Positions 18,193 through 28,009 of a stretch of DNA of 64,000 bases are shown here, one piece after another. Positions within the stretch are counted from its first letter, which is position 1; the number at the start of each line of letters is the position of its first letter. The notes below the pieces were generated by a model. The model was given only the letters and a program-made list of their open reading frames with translations, was not told the origin of the DNA and did not search any database. The DNA is taken from contig JAOAAK010000032.1 of assembly GCA_026418905.1 (NCBI GenBank), forward strand, positions 19,449 to 83,448, in the 5' to 3' direction. The translations under genes were made by a program, and so were the position numbers. The DNA comes from Bacteroidales bacterium. Its GTDB lineage: Bacteria; Bacteroidota; Bacteroidia; Bacteroidales; DTU049.

Positions 18193-19842
18193 TTAATTCG
18201 TAATTCGTATTATAACTGAACCTAAATTTTTAGTTCCATCAGGACCTTTAGCAGTTATGTTGTCAAACCAAAAACGTTCACCCTTCTTAGCATTCTGTAT
18301 TTTAGTTTTCATGTCAGATGTCATTTGATATCCTACTCCCTGAATATCAATCAGGTCTCCAGCTGGATTTTTGTAAGTAAAAGTATACGAAATCACATCA
18401 TAACGTATATCAAAATCAAAATTTTCCATGACAGCAGTTACATAAGGAGAGGCCAATACTTCTGCTTTTGAATAATTTCCACCTGGCTTGCCAGCAATAT
18501 AAGGTTTTGGAGTGGGTAATTTTTTAACTCTAAATTTTGCAACACCCATTTGCCTCACGGTTCCACTTCCTAATTCGGCAGAAACAGTGATTACAGATTC
18601 AGTTCCGCCTGAAACTCGTACGATATACTTGCCACTTCCCTGAGATATCATGCTTCCGTTAGAAATACTTACTCTTACCTTTTCATTCGGTACACCGGGA
18701 ACTGACACTGAAACCGGATTATCAACTCCAATGTAAAAAACATTCATCTTTTCTGGAGATACTGTAGCAGATGGAGCAGCCACAAAATAAGAGGATCGGA
18801 AAGGATATTTCATCACTTGTCCATTCTTGCTGATGATCTCGATAATTCCGCCGTATTTTCTTTCTCCCAAACCCGCAGCTTGCACTTCATATATCCCATA
18901 ACCATCTTTACCTTCAATTACTTGCTGATCACCAATTACTTGTAAGTTTACAGTATCAACATCAGACCCAATAATTATCTTTGGTTGTTGTCTCGAATCA
19001 TATGCAGCAACAAAAATTTCTGCACGATATTTTTCACCCTGTAATACATAATTACTTTGGGCTATAACTTTTGCTCCAACCTTATCAAATGAAAATCCTT
19101 CAAGATCCACAGAAGCATAAAGCATCCCAACTACATCTGCTTCTGCATTACGCACCTCGAGAATCAATTTGTTGAGCAACACCACATTAGCAGCTAAAAT
19201 AGTATGGTAAAAATTGGTAATTTGCCAACTGGCCGTTCTATCACCTTCTACAGTTGGAAATTCTTTTTCAACATTTAGTCCTAGGCTTACCCGATCCTTA
19301 TACTTCCCCAAGAGTTCTTCCATCTTTTTCTTGAAGTTTATAATTGCAGTTTTTAGTTGAAAAACTTTACAATTACCTTCTCCTTTTACTTCATCACAAC
19401 CTTTGAAAAAATAATGCGTTGGTGTATCATAATTATCCTTACTAGAGATTTCAGCTAAAAAAGGTTTATTACTTTTTAACATCTCTTCTTCCATTTTCTT
19501 CACCTCCTCCGGGGTCAGTCCTTCACATTCAGCAACCACTTCATATTTCATAGTCTCTATAAGTGCTACCAGTTTGTCAGCCTCTTGTTTCACTATTTTT
19601 GCCTTTTCATAAGCATCCCTCACTTTATCTGGCATTATAGCCATAGCTTGTTCAAAAGTTTTGTAGTTGGACTCTACCTTACCTTTGAAAATTCGATTAG
19701 TTTCCATGATGCTATCGTTCACTATGACAAACGCATTAAGTATATCTTTGGATACATTTAAGGCTAATAAAGCAGTTAAAACCAGATACATCATGGCTAT
19801 CATTTTCTGGCGTGGCGTTTCAGGACAGTTTTTTGCTCCCAT
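18193..19842 (-). CDS. gldM: Type IX secretion system motor-linker protein GldM/PorM
   Basis: GldM/PorM spans from the inner membrane into the periplasm and couples the GldL motor to the outer ring. The 549-residue product begins MGAKNCPETPRQKMIAMMYL with one transmembrane helix at about residues 14-33. A helical region (~35-240) and beta-rich periplasmic domains (~240-549) follow, as expected. Length is slightly above the usual ~510-520. It lies 18 bases after gldL and 10 bases before gldN. Confidence 0.95.
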   Translation of the reverse strand: MGAKNCPETPRQKMIAMMYLVLTALLALNVSKDILNAFVIVNDSIMETNRIFKGKVESNYKTFEQAMAIMPDKVRDAYEKAKIVKQEADKLVALIETMKYEVVAECEGLTPEEVKKMEEEMLKSNKPFLAEISSKDNYDTPTHYFFKGCDEVKGEGNCKVFQLKTAIINFKKKMEELLGKYKDRVSLGLNVEKEFPTVEGDRTASWQITNFYHTILAANVVLLNKLILEVRNAEADVVGMLYASVDLEGFSFDKVGAKVIAQSNYVLQGEKYRAEIFVAAYDSRQQPKIIIGSDVDTVNLQVIGDQQVIEGKDGYGIYEVQAAGLGERKYGGIIEIISKNGQVMKYPFRSSYFVAAPSATVSPEKMNVFYIGVDNPVSVSVPGVPNEKVRVSISNGSMISQGSGKYIVRVSGGTESVITVSAELGSGTVRQMGVAKFRVKKLPTPKPYIAGKPGGNYSKAEVLASPYVTAVMENFDFDIRYDVISYTFTYKNPAGDLIDIQGVGYQMTSDMKTKIQNAKKGERFWFDNITAKGPDGTKNLGSVIIRITN

Positions 19843-19860
19843 TGTTTTCTAACCTTTAAT

Positions 19861-20913
19861 TTATGAACGATTAATATTCATGGCTGCCAGCATGTTACCA
19901 TACACCGTATTAAGAGCTGCTAAGTTCCTTGTTAGCAAATTAGCTTGTTCTTTGTATGCATTAATTGCTCCCATTGTTTCTTCAATACTTTTTGTAAAAG
20001 CATCTACATTTTGAGAGAGAACTTTTGCCTTTTCAACCTGCTGTTGCACTTGCTGATTGTGAGACTCATAAATTGTATTTAAGGCCGAAAGATTTCTTAT
20101 TACTTTGTCTAATTGTTCAGCAAATGCTGATGGATTTAGCTTAGAAAAATCAACAGCTTCTGTTGCCTTGGATAATACTTCAGCACTCACTTGATATTTC
20201 TGAGATAACAGTTGAGCAGATTGAGAAGCAGATTTTATGCTGCTGAGTAATTCATCGTTCGCAGAAATATCATGCTGAAAAGCTTTTGACAGATTGTTAA
20301 AAGACTGACCTGCAAGATTTAAATTCTCGACAGTCTTTTCAGCTGATTCATTGAGCTTCTCGCCAAGTTGAGAAGTTTTCTGAAAAGAAGCAGCAGTTTG
20401 CTGATAAACATTGGCCAAAGAACTCACACTTTCGCTTGCTTTGTTTAGATTTGCAACATAGTTATCAGTTGCAGAAACAGCACTAGCGATGCTAGATAAT
20501 TTATTTGCATTATCACTAAGATTTCTCATACCATCAGCCAGTGATTGAACAAGCTCTGGTCCTATTTTTGCATCCTCCAACATTTTATCAAGTTTCTCAG
20601 AAATACTTTCCCCAGTTGCCTTTTTGGGCTGAGGCTTCCATCCTTCTTTTTCAGCTTCTTCTGGATGATAAAGTCCCCACAATTCTGGGTATACTAGACT
20701 CCAGTCAGGTTCAACATGTAATGGTTCAAAAGCTGATAGAAAAAAGATGATGGCTTCAGTGGTCATCCCAATAGTAAGCATTGTTCCAGCACCTGGCCAG
20801 TGCATAATTTTGAACAATGCTCCCAAAATAACAGCTGAAGCACCCCAGCCATAAACATAAGCCATCGTTCTTTTGAAACCTCTACTTTCAAAAATTCTGG
20901 TAAATTTACTCAT
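19861..20913 (-). CDS. gldL: Type IX secretion system motor protein GldL/PorL
   Basis: GldL/PorL is the inner-membrane partner of GldM; together they form the proton-driven rotary motor of type IX secretion and gliding. The 350-residue product has two transmembrane helices (about residues 17-39 and 43-62) with the hallmark ALFKIMHWPGAGTML between them. A long Ser/Ala/Gln-rich coiled-coil cytoplasmic tail (~110-345) follows. It lies 31 bases after gldK. The tail is longer than in Flavobacterium GldL (~215 residues). Confidence 0.94.
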   Translation of the reverse strand: MSKFTRIFESRGFKRTMAYVYGWGASAVILGALFKIMHWPGAGTMLTIGMTTEAIIFFLSAFEPLHVEPDWSLVYPELWGLYHPEEAEKEGWKPQPKKATGESISEKLDKMLEDAKIGPELVQSLADGMRNLSDNANKLSSIASAVSATDNYVANLNKASESVSSLANVYQQTAASFQKTSQLGEKLNESAEKTVENLNLAGQSFNNLSKAFQHDISANDELLSSIKSASQSAQLLSQKYQVSAEVLSKATEAVDFSKLNPSAFAEQLDKVIRNLSALNTIYESHNQQVQQQVEKAKVLSQNVDAFTKSIEETMGAINAYKEQANLLTRNLAALNTVYGNMLAAMNINRS

Positions 20914-20944
20914 ATGGATTCTTCTTTAGAATTATGCCTGCGGT

Positions 20945-22333
20945 TTATCTGTACACATTGGATGAAAGAGGTCCATCCCCTTTCATACGACCTAAATAGG
21001 TTTGAACATTTCTAAACCCTATATAAGATTTGGCCGTATCTTGAAATTCATATGTTCTACTACTTACTTGCATGAAAAAGCCTATATCCTTCCACGAACC
21101 TCCTCTTACAACTTTTCTTTTCAAAACTTCGGGATCCGTATCCTTGGCTTCGTATTGATAATCCATATTTAAATCATGTGCAAACTGATAGGCTGACTCA
21201 TCGAAAGCATTACTTGTCCATTCCGCAACGTTGCCAGCCATATCGTACAATCCATAATCGTTGGGAGCATAATGAGCTACTATCACTGTATGGAATCCAC
21301 CGTCATCTGGATAATTACCACGCAAAGGCTTGTAGTTACCAAGGAAGCATCCATTAGAATTACGAATGTACGGGCCACCCCACGGATATGGACTTAAATC
21401 TAGCCCTCCACGAGCTGCCCACTCCCACTCACTCTCTGTTGGCAAGCGAAAATCATTAACAATCACCTGACCTATGTGAATCAGGTAAGAGTTCATATAT
21501 TGAGTCCTCCAAATACTGAATGCTCTAGCCTGTTTCCAATTAATACCTACTACTGGATAATGATCATAAGCTGGATGCCAGAAATAATTCTTTGTCATAG
21601 GCTCATTAAAAGAGTAGGTAAAGTCATGTACCCAACACAAAGTATCAGGGTACACGTTGATGACATCCTGTCGAATATATACCGAACGATTTTTATATCC
21701 TTGAGGACGATTTATGAGTGAAGCTGGGTTTTCTTGATATTTTCTATCACTTTCCATGATTGGGTTTTGCATTTCTTTTTTGGCAGCTGCTTTGTAATCA
21801 ATCCACCAATATCTAAAATTTAACTTTCTAGGATCTATTTCTTTTCTACGATAGAAGCGCTCATCCTCTGGCATATACAATTCCTCCAGAACCTGTCGTA
21901 CTGTCTCATCATCTGAGTTCCAGTCAAGACGCTTTCGCCAATTTAGATATGGTTCATCAAATGTTTGACCAAATTGATCCTCAGTAATTAAATAATCCTC
22001 GATTTGCTCACCCAGCATTTTCCTTGCAATGGAATCTCTTACCCAATATACAAATTGCCTATATTCGTTGTTAGTAATTTCAGTTTCGTCCATATAAAAT
22101 GCTTGCACAGAAACAGTTTTTGCTGTCTGTAATTGATTATATGGTACATCCTGATCATTCTGACCCATTACATAGCTACCTAGTGGAATGAAAACCATAC
22201 CATAAGGATCTGGCTGAAAGAAAGGTTCACGTCCACGCACACCCACCAGATTTCCTTTGTCGCTTGTTGTACAAGAATACAACAAAAGGATTAAGGAAAC
22301 TAGGGCCAGGAAATTTTCTTTTCTGGATTTCAT
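20945..22333 (-). CDS. gldK: Type IX secretion system lipoprotein GldK/PorK
   Basis: GldK/PorK is the outer-membrane lipoprotein of the periplasmic ring with GldN. From the ATG at 22333 the 462-residue product has a lipobox (LLYSC, Cys21), then GNLVGVRGREPF and a SUMF1-like fold: GMVFIPLGSYVMGQNDQDVPY, YPVVGINWKQARAFSIWR, FRLPTESEWEWAARGG, GLYDMAGNVAEWTSNA and VVRGGSWKD. Upstream in-frame ATGs at 22399 and 22369 would add a basic stretch in front of the signal peptide and, for 22399, overlap porP, so 22333 is preferred. Confidence 0.94.
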   Translation of the reverse strand: MKSRKENFLALVSLILLLYSCTTSDKGNLVGVRGREPFFQPDPYGMVFIPLGSYVMGQNDQDVPYNQLQTAKTVSVQAFYMDETEITNNEYRQFVYWVRDSIARKMLGEQIEDYLITEDQFGQTFDEPYLNWRKRLDWNSDDETVRQVLEELYMPEDERFYRRKEIDPRKLNFRYWWIDYKAAAKKEMQNPIMESDRKYQENPASLINRPQGYKNRSVYIRQDVINVYPDTLCWVHDFTYSFNEPMTKNYFWHPAYDHYPVVGINWKQARAFSIWRTQYMNSYLIHIGQVIVNDFRLPTESEWEWAARGGLDLSPYPWGGPYIRNSNGCFLGNYKPLRGNYPDDGGFHTVIVAHYAPNDYGLYDMAGNVAEWTSNAFDESAYQFAHDLNMDYQYEAKDTDPEVLKRKVVRGGSWKDIGFFMQVSSRTYEFQDTAKSYIGFRNVQTYLGRMKGDGPLSSNVYR

Positions 22334-22385
22334 AAATTTTAACTTAATTTTTTTGTTTTTACGTAACATTTTCAGAATTGTTTCA

Positions 22386-23339
22386 TTAAAAACGTACATT
22401 TCTGTAGCTTTCAGGTATTTTTACCACTTTAATTTTAAAACAGTATTGTAAAAATACCTCATGACTACCACTACTTCTGCCATCCTTACCCATTTGACTT
22501 GTGGTCAAATCATAACTATATCCAACGCTAAGATTTTCCAAAAATTGACCTCCTAGATTAATTGCAATGGCATCCTGTACTCTATAACTTAAACCGCCCC
22601 AGAACTTTTCATTGTAAACAATGCCGGCGTGAATATCATACTGAGCAGAAGAAAAATCAGTTTTAACAAGCAAAGAAGGAGTAATAACAAAAGAAGGATT
22701 GGACGGTAATGCATATTCATAGCCACCAACAAAGTAATAATGTCTTTTTAGTTGTGGAGCAACATTGGAGCTAAAGGAGGCTTTGGATTGAAGTAGCTGA
22801 GAAGCTGAAAAACCGACATAAAACTTCTGTGGTATTCTGTAGTAAGCCCCCATGGCAATATCTGTAACCATAGAACTTTGAACCCCTTGTGCCGTCAGTA
22901 GAGGATCTCCATTATCTAATGGATTAAATTTTGAGAAATCAATCTTTTTATTTAAAAAACCAATCATTAAACCTATACCCAAATATCCACCCTGAAGTGG
23001 ACGCCGATAAGCATAACCAAGTTTTACTCCAATGTTACTCTCATAGCCTAACTTATCATTGAACAAAAACAAACCTAAACCTCCTCTGATTGGATTTACA
23101 TTAGAATGTAGTGAAAAAGTATATGTAACAGGATTAACAGCGTTGTCGTTTTCTTTAAAACCAACCCATTGATTTCTGTACATAGAACTAATGCAAATCT
23201 TTTCAAGACTACCTATATATCCAGGATTAAAAGAAAGTATGTTTGCCCAAAATTGAGTAAATTGCATTTCCTGCTGAGAATGACCTATCAATACATACAA
23301 GACTACGAACAAAACCGTTAAGGTTTTCTTAATATTCAT
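22386..23339 (-). CDS. porP: PorP/SprF family type IX secretion membrane protein (core operon copy)
   Basis: From the ATG at 23339 the 317-residue product has a signal peptide and then EMQFTQFWANILSFNPGYIGS, the PorP/SprF N-terminal signature. A beta-barrel follows, ending VGYSYDLTTSQM...SHEVFLQY. It heads the gldKLMN operon, the position of porP in the Porphyromonas gingivalis por operon, so it is the likely core PorP. An ATG at 23357 would add six residues. gldK follows after 52 bases. Confidence 0.92.
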   Translation of the reverse strand: MNIKKTLTVLFVVLYVLIGHSQQEMQFTQFWANILSFNPGYIGSLEKICISSMYRNQWVGFKENDNAVNPVTYTFSLHSNVNPIRGGLGLFLFNDKLGYESNIGVKLGYAYRRPLQGGYLGIGLMIGFLNKKIDFSKFNPLDNGDPLLTAQGVQSSMVTDIAMGAYYRIPQKFYVGFSASQLLQSKASFSSNVAPQLKRHYYFVGGYEYALPSNPSFVITPSLLVKTDFSSAQYDIHAGIVYNEKFWGGLSYRVQDAIAINLGGQFLENLSVGYSYDLTTSQMGKDGRSSGSHEVFLQYCFKIKVVKIPESYRNVRF

Positions 23340-23376
23340 AATTTTAAAATTTGACAATTAACAATAAGACTACTTG

Positions 23377-23384
23377 CAAAAATA
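23377..23384 (-). promoter_or_regulatory. -7 box for the porP-gldKLMN operon
   Basis: On the minus strand this reads TATTTTTG, matching TAnnTTTG, about 38 bases upstream of the porP ATG. A second TATTTTTG lies at 23401-23408. Confidence 0.6.
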
Positions 23385-23420
23385 ATTTTTTTTTGAAAAA
23401 CAAAAATAAAAATTTATTTT

Positions 23421-24590
23421 TTATAAAAGTTTCTGGTATGTTTTCCACCATCTAGCTGGAATTATATTATTGAGAGCTTCTTGATAATCATCGTACGTAC
23501 AAGGAATCAGGAGATGTCTCTCCAAGTTAGGTTTGCTTTTAGATGAAAAAGGTACTTCCATCCACCATCGGTTGGAAATATTACTTTTGTAGAAAACAAA
23601 CTCCGTTTTAAGTTCGCTATTAGCAACAATGTATTTTAAAAAACCTTCTTTATCAACATAGGGATTTTCATGTGGACGGTTATAGTAGCCATGAACAAAA
23701 TACCACAACATTTGAGCAATTAATGAGTATGATACGCGTGTTAGTGTCTCATTATGAGATTGTGTCGAAATTACATCACCAAAAACAGCAAGAGCTGAAA
23801 GATTTTCGTTCATACCTGCAATTCTCATGATCTGACATATTTCTTCGCCCGTAAGGCCATTAGGAGATAAAAAAGTAGTAGCAGGAAAGTCAGCAAAACG
23901 AACAGAGTTAAGATCCACTGAGACAATATCTGATGAACGAATGACAGGTTCTACTTCATGAATAAGGTTCTGATGAATTTTTCCAACCCTTACCAAATCA
24001 AAATGCAATTTTTCAAATAAATCAAGTATTTGCTCCTGCACATAATAAGACTGGAATGCGAGTGCTGAAAAATTAAATAAATAATTCGGTTCCCTATTGA
24101 TTAAATAAGTTACCCAATTAATTTCATCAACTTGATCTCTCTGATGATCAGCATCTATTAAGGCATCAATGGTAGCAATATTCACAATTTTTTTCATCTT
24201 TTCGTAAGCGTTATATATGCCAAGCATCTCGTGATGCTTAAAACCTAAATAAACAGGCAAAGCATGATTTGAAATACAATAAGACACAATTGTTGATAAA
24301 ACTTCGCATGTATCCTCAAAAGTTTTTCCTTCGACAACATCTCCAATATCGATCAAGTTTACTTCAGTAAAATGAGAAATTAATGGATAAAAAAACAAAC
24401 GTACGTTTTTTGAAAAAGAAAACTTATCATCGGAAGAACTAAGACCGAAAAATACTATGCTACCCTCCTTGATTTCAGGAAAACTTGATTTATTATCATA
24501 TTTCAATACTTGTGAACCAATTTGATAAGGTAAATAATTTTTAGTCGTTAACCAATCTGGTATGGGGATTAAAAGATCTTCTAATTCCAT
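23421..24590 (-). CDS. Arginase/formimidoylglutamase-fold protein with altered metal ligands
   Basis: The 389-residue protein resembles the ureohydrolase (arginase/agmatinase/formimidoylglutamase) family. The family motif GGDHS reads GFKHH (116-120), DAHxD reads DALID (142-146; His replaced by Leu) and SxDxDxxDP reads SVDLNSVRFADFP (224-236; the second Asp replaced by Asn). Two of the usual six Mn ligands are therefore missing, which suggests a non-catalytic or differently metallated protein. It directly abuts topA (start codon one base after the topA stop) and lies upstream of the T9SS operon on the same strand. Confidence 0.75.
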   Translation of the reverse strand: MELEDLLIPIPDWLTTKNYLPYQIGSQVLKYDNKSSFPEIKEGSIVFFGLSSSDDKFSFSKNVRLFFYPLISHFTEVNLIDIGDVVEGKTFEDTCEVLSTIVSYCISNHALPVYLGFKHHEMLGIYNAYEKMKKIVNIATIDALIDADHQRDQVDEINWVTYLINREPNYLFNFSALAFQSYYVQEQILDLFEKLHFDLVRVGKIHQNLIHEVEPVIRSSDIVSVDLNSVRFADFPATTFLSPNGLTGEEICQIMRIAGMNENLSALAVFGDVISTQSHNETLTRVSYSLIAQMLWYFVHGYYNRPHENPYVDKEGFLKYIVANSELKTEFVFYKSNISNRWWMEVPFSSKSKPNLERHLLIPCTYDDYQEALNNIIPARWWKTYQKLL

Positions 24591-26933
24591 TTACTTTTTC
24601 TTTTTAATGTTTTTTGATCTTTGCCGTTGGTTGTTTTTTGGATCCTCAGGCCCTTTAGTTTTTAAATATTCTTCCACAATTTTCTCCAAATCATGTTTGG
24701 ACAATTTTTCAAAATCTTGAACATGTCGAAGAGGGATGTTATGTTGTTTGTATTTAATGTAAGGACCAAATTTACCTTTGACAATAAGAATATCTTTATC
24801 AAACTCTTTCAAAACTCGGATTCCTTCATTATGATTTTTTTCTATAATACGCTGAGCATCTAATAGCGTTAACTTAGTCGGGTCGATACCTGGCGGTATT
24901 GAAAAATACTTTCCATCGTAATGTATAAAATAACCATATTTGCTAGAACCTACTGTAACTTCACCTTTTTCCAATCTTCCTAGTTTTTTTGGAAACTCAA
25001 ACAAAGATAGGGCTTCTTCCAATGTTATCTCTTCGACAGATTGATGCGCAAGCAAACTAGCAAATCTGGGTTTTTCCTCATCTGCAGCATCTCCAAGTTG
25101 AGCCATGGATCCATAAGGACCTACCTTCACGTAAACTTTTTTTCCTGTTTTAGGATCGATTCCTAATAAACGCTGTCCTTGAAATTTACCTGATAAATGC
25201 TCAACTTCGGATAATTTCCGACTAAACTGTTTATAAAACTCATCTACGACAACTTGCCATGTTGTTTTACCTTCAGCAACTTCGTCGAATTGCTGCTCGA
25301 GGCTAGCTGTGAAACCATAATCAACAATATCAGCAAAATAATGAGTTAAAAACTTATTGACGACAATTCCTAGATCTGTTGGAACTAGTTTATTTTTTTC
25401 ACCTCCAAACTTTTCACTGATTATTTTTTTAGTGATTTCACTTCCCTCGAGTACAAAATGAATCACTTTTCTTGTTTGAGGAGGAAATGATTTTTTTTCT
25501 ACATATTTCCTTTTCTGGATGGTTTCGATGATAGGAGCATAAGTACTTGGTCTGCCAATACCTAATTCTTCTAAGCTTTTTACAAGTTGGGCTTCGCTGT
25601 ATCGGTAAGGAGGATGTGTGAATTTCTGTTCGGCTGTTATTTTCTCATAATTTAATAAATCGTTCAGAGAAAGAGAAGGCAAGTGAAATGAACCGTCCAT
25701 TGAATCTTCATCTTCATGGCTTTCCTCGTACAAATGTAAAAAACCATCAAACACAATTATTTCCCCTTTGGCTATGAAGTAAAAATTCTGCAAAACAGGA
25801 GAAGATATATGAATAATTGTTCGCTTAAGTTTAGCTTCGGTCATCTGTGATGCCACGGCCCGTTTCCAAATAAGCTCATATAGTTTTTGTTGTTTTGTAT
25901 TTCCTTCGATAGAAAGCCGGTCTATGTATGTAGGTCGAATTGCTTCGTGAGCTTCTTGTGCACCCTTGGTCTGAGTCTCAAACTGACGTGGTTTACTATA
26001 AACTTCACCAAATTTTGAAAACACAATTTTTTTTATTGCTTGAATAGCTAGATTCGATAAGTGAACACTATCCGTTCTCATATAGGTAATCCATCCTTCT
26101 TCATACAACTGCTGAGCAATGTACATGGTTTGAGAAACACTAAAACCAAGCTTACGAGATGCTTCCTGTTGTAAAGTAGATGTTGTAAAAGGAGGAGGAG
26201 GCACACGTAACCCTGGTTTTTCTTCAATATGAGAAACAAAAAAAGACGCATTTTTAAGATGCTCAAGCACCATCAAGGCTTCTTTTTCGGAATTGAATTT
26301 TTCGTTCAATTCTGCATGGAATTTCTTTCCATCAGCAGTAAGAAAAATTCCTGTTATTTTGAAAAATTCTTCTGGTTGAAAATGTCTAATTTGTTCTTCA
26401 CGTTCAACTAACAGACGAACTGCTACCGACTGAACTCGGCCTGCACTAATAGCAGGTTTAACTTTTTTCCATAACAATGGTGAAAGTTTATAACCTACAA
26501 GCCTATCTATGACACGTCTAGCTTGTTGTGCATTGATCAAGTTAAAATTTAAAAAACGTGGATTAGCCACAGCCTCTAAGATGGCTGGTTTTGTGATTTC
26601 GTGAAAAACAATTCGCTTTGTCTTTTCAGCAGCTAATTGGAGAGTTTCGTATAAATGCCATGCAATGGCCTCGCCTTCACGGTCCTCATCCGTTGCTAGC
26701 CAAACGACATCAGATGTAGAAATACTTTTTTTGAGCTCTTCAATGATCTTTTTCTTTTCAGGTAGAATAACATATGTAGGTTTATAGTTGTTCTGAATAT
26801 CAATGCTCAATTTATCTTTGGGGAGATCCCTAACATGACCATAACTTGATTTGACTTCAAATTCCTTTCCCAGAAAACGAGCTATAGTTTTAGCTTTCGC
26901 AGGAGATTCAACAATAACCAAATTTTTAGCCAT
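24591..26933 (-). CDS. topA: DNA topoisomerase I
   Basis: TopA relaxes negative supercoils by cutting one DNA strand. The 780-residue product starts KNLVIVESPAKAKTIARFLG (Toprim). It has the acidic triad region ATDEDREGEAIAWHL and the active-site tyrosine in YMRTDSVHLS. GRPSTYAPIIETIQKRKYV is the conserved core. The C-terminal repeats (from ~residue 590) have no zinc cysteines and end in a Lys-rich tail (RQRSKNIKKKK), common in this phylum. It is divergent from yraN, with 72 bases between the starts. Confidence 0.97.
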   Translation of the reverse strand: MAKNLVIVESPAKAKTIARFLGKEFEVKSSYGHVRDLPKDKLSIDIQNNYKPTYVILPEKKKIIEELKKSISTSDVVWLATDEDREGEAIAWHLYETLQLAAEKTKRIVFHEITKPAILEAVANPRFLNFNLINAQQARRVIDRLVGYKLSPLLWKKVKPAISAGRVQSVAVRLLVEREEQIRHFQPEEFFKITGIFLTADGKKFHAELNEKFNSEKEALMVLEHLKNASFFVSHIEEKPGLRVPPPPFTTSTLQQEASRKLGFSVSQTMYIAQQLYEEGWITYMRTDSVHLSNLAIQAIKKIVFSKFGEVYSKPRQFETQTKGAQEAHEAIRPTYIDRLSIEGNTKQQKLYELIWKRAVASQMTEAKLKRTIIHISSPVLQNFYFIAKGEIIVFDGFLHLYEESHEDEDSMDGSFHLPSLSLNDLLNYEKITAEQKFTHPPYRYSEAQLVKSLEELGIGRPSTYAPIIETIQKRKYVEKKSFPPQTRKVIHFVLEGSEITKKIISEKFGGEKNKLVPTDLGIVVNKFLTHYFADIVDYGFTASLEQQFDEVAEGKTTWQVVVDEFYKQFSRKLSEVEHLSGKFQGQRLLGIDPKTGKKVYVKVGPYGSMAQLGDAADEEKPRFASLLAHQSVEEITLEEALSLFEFPKKLGRLEKGEVTVGSSKYGYFIHYDGKYFSIPPGIDPTKLTLLDAQRIIEKNHNEGIRVLKEFDKDILIVKGKFGPYIKYKQHNIPLRHVQDFEKLSKHDLEKIVEEYLKTKGPEDPKNNQRQRSKNIKKKK

Positions 26934-26991
26934 TCAGTTAAATTTGTTGGCAAATAAAATAATTTTTGGAAAAATTTTGTCATTTAATTAT

Positions 26992-26996
26992 GGAGG
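26992..26996 (+). promoter_or_regulatory. Shine-Dalgarno-like site before yraN
   Basis: GGAGG lies nine bases before the yraN ATG at 27006. Strong Shine-Dalgarno sequences are unusual in this window, and this one supports the chosen start. Confidence 0.5.
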
Positions 26997-27005
26997 CAAG
27001 ATCAG

Positions 27006-27356
27006 ATGCAGATAAGAAAGGGTAAAGTGTACGAAGAAATAGCAGTTGACTATTTAAAGCAGAAAGGTTATATTATACGAGAAGTTAATTGGCGATGGAG
27101 AAACAAAGAAATTGATATCATAGCAGAAACAAAAGACTGGCTTATTATTGTCGAAGTAAAAGGGAGAACTAATTTGACATATGGTAAGCCTCATGAATTT
27201 ATTAATGAAGCTAAAAAAAAGTTCCTTACTGAAGCTGCAGAAGCTTATATTAATCTAAATCAAATCTCTTTCAATATACGTTTTGATGCTATTTCCGTAT
27301 ACGAATGCAACAATCAATTTGTAGTCGAACATTTCGAAAATATTTTTATGCTGTAA
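27006..27356 (+). CDS. yraN: YraN/UPF0102 family endonuclease-like protein
   Basis: The 116-residue product matches the UPF0102 family in length and sequence. It shows the restriction-endonuclease-like core: GKVYEEIAVDYLKQKGYIIRE, then EIDIIAETKDWLIIVEVKGR with the E-x(n)-D-x(n)-EVK catalytic arrangement. The cellular role is not established. It is divergent from topA and followed by a barrel-protein gene after 41 bases. Confidence 0.9.
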   Translation: MQIRKGKVYEEIAVDYLKQKGYIIREVNWRWRNKEIDIIAETKDWLIIVEVKGRTNLTYGKPHEFINEAKKKFLTEAAEAYINLNQISFNIRFDAISVYECNNQFVVEHFENIFML

Positions 27357-27397
27357 TAATTGAACGTTGTTATTTTATGAAAATATGCTAAATTCGT

Positions 27398-28009
27398 ATG
27401 ATGAAATTTTTAGGTTTATTACTGGTATGTAGTGTTTCTTTATTAGCTGCTCAGGATTTTCAAGCATTTATTAAAGGAGGCATCATTGCTTCCCAAGTAC
27501 ATGGTGATCAATTATCTGGTTTTAATAAAATGGGACTTACCGGTGGATTGGGTGTGGAGTATCCTTTTCCTAAATTTAATGCGCGATTGGAAATTCTTTT
27601 TTCCCAAAAAGGAAGCAGGAAAAATCCCACCAACGAAGACCCAACAAAATATCTTATGCGTCTAAATTACGTAGAAGTTCCCTTACTCATATGTAAATTT
27701 TTTAACTCTACCATTGGTGTTGAACTAGGAACATCTAGTGGTATTCTTTTGAAAACAGACAATGTCGAATGGGATATCAATGGACAAATCGTGGCTCGAC
27801 AACCCTTTCGCCGGTTTGAATGGGCTGGACATGTGGGTTTAATATACATGATCAATGAGCATTCACAAATTCACATGCGTTACAGCAACTCAATATTACC
27901 TATCAGACCTTATCCCTCTGGAACCTCATCGTATTATTTTTATGATAGAGGCCAATACAACATTGTTATTTATTTTACTTATGAACACTACTTTAAAAGA
28001 AAAAAGTAA
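27398..28009 (+). CDS. PorT-like outer-membrane beta-barrel protein
   Basis: The 203-residue product has a signal peptide (MMKFLGLLLVCSVSLLAAQ). The eight-strand barrel pattern of the OMP_b-brl_2/PorT group follows: AFIKGGIIASQVHGDQLSG, LTGGLGVEYPF, ARLEILFSQKGS and YVEVPLLICKF. PorT-group proteins include one T9SS accessory factor, but many members are unrelated to secretion, so I do not assign porT. The MM start (27398 or 27401) is ambiguous. It overlaps ubiX by 29 bases. Confidence 0.78.
   Translation: MMKFLGLLLVCSVSLLAAQDFQAFIKGGIIASQVHGDQLSGFNKMGLTGGLGVEYPFPKFNARLEILFSQKGSRKNPTNEDPTKYLMRLNYVEVPLLICKFFNSTIGVELGTSSGILLKTDNVEWDINGQIVARQPFRRFEWAGHVGLIYMINEHSQIHMRYSNSILPIRPYPSGTSSYYFYDRGQYNIVIYFTYEHYFKRKK

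Noticed and set aside
27855..27980. Longer N-terminus for ubiX
   Set aside because: The extra 42 residues lie inside the barrel gene in another frame and have no family match; the ATG at 27981 gives the normal length.
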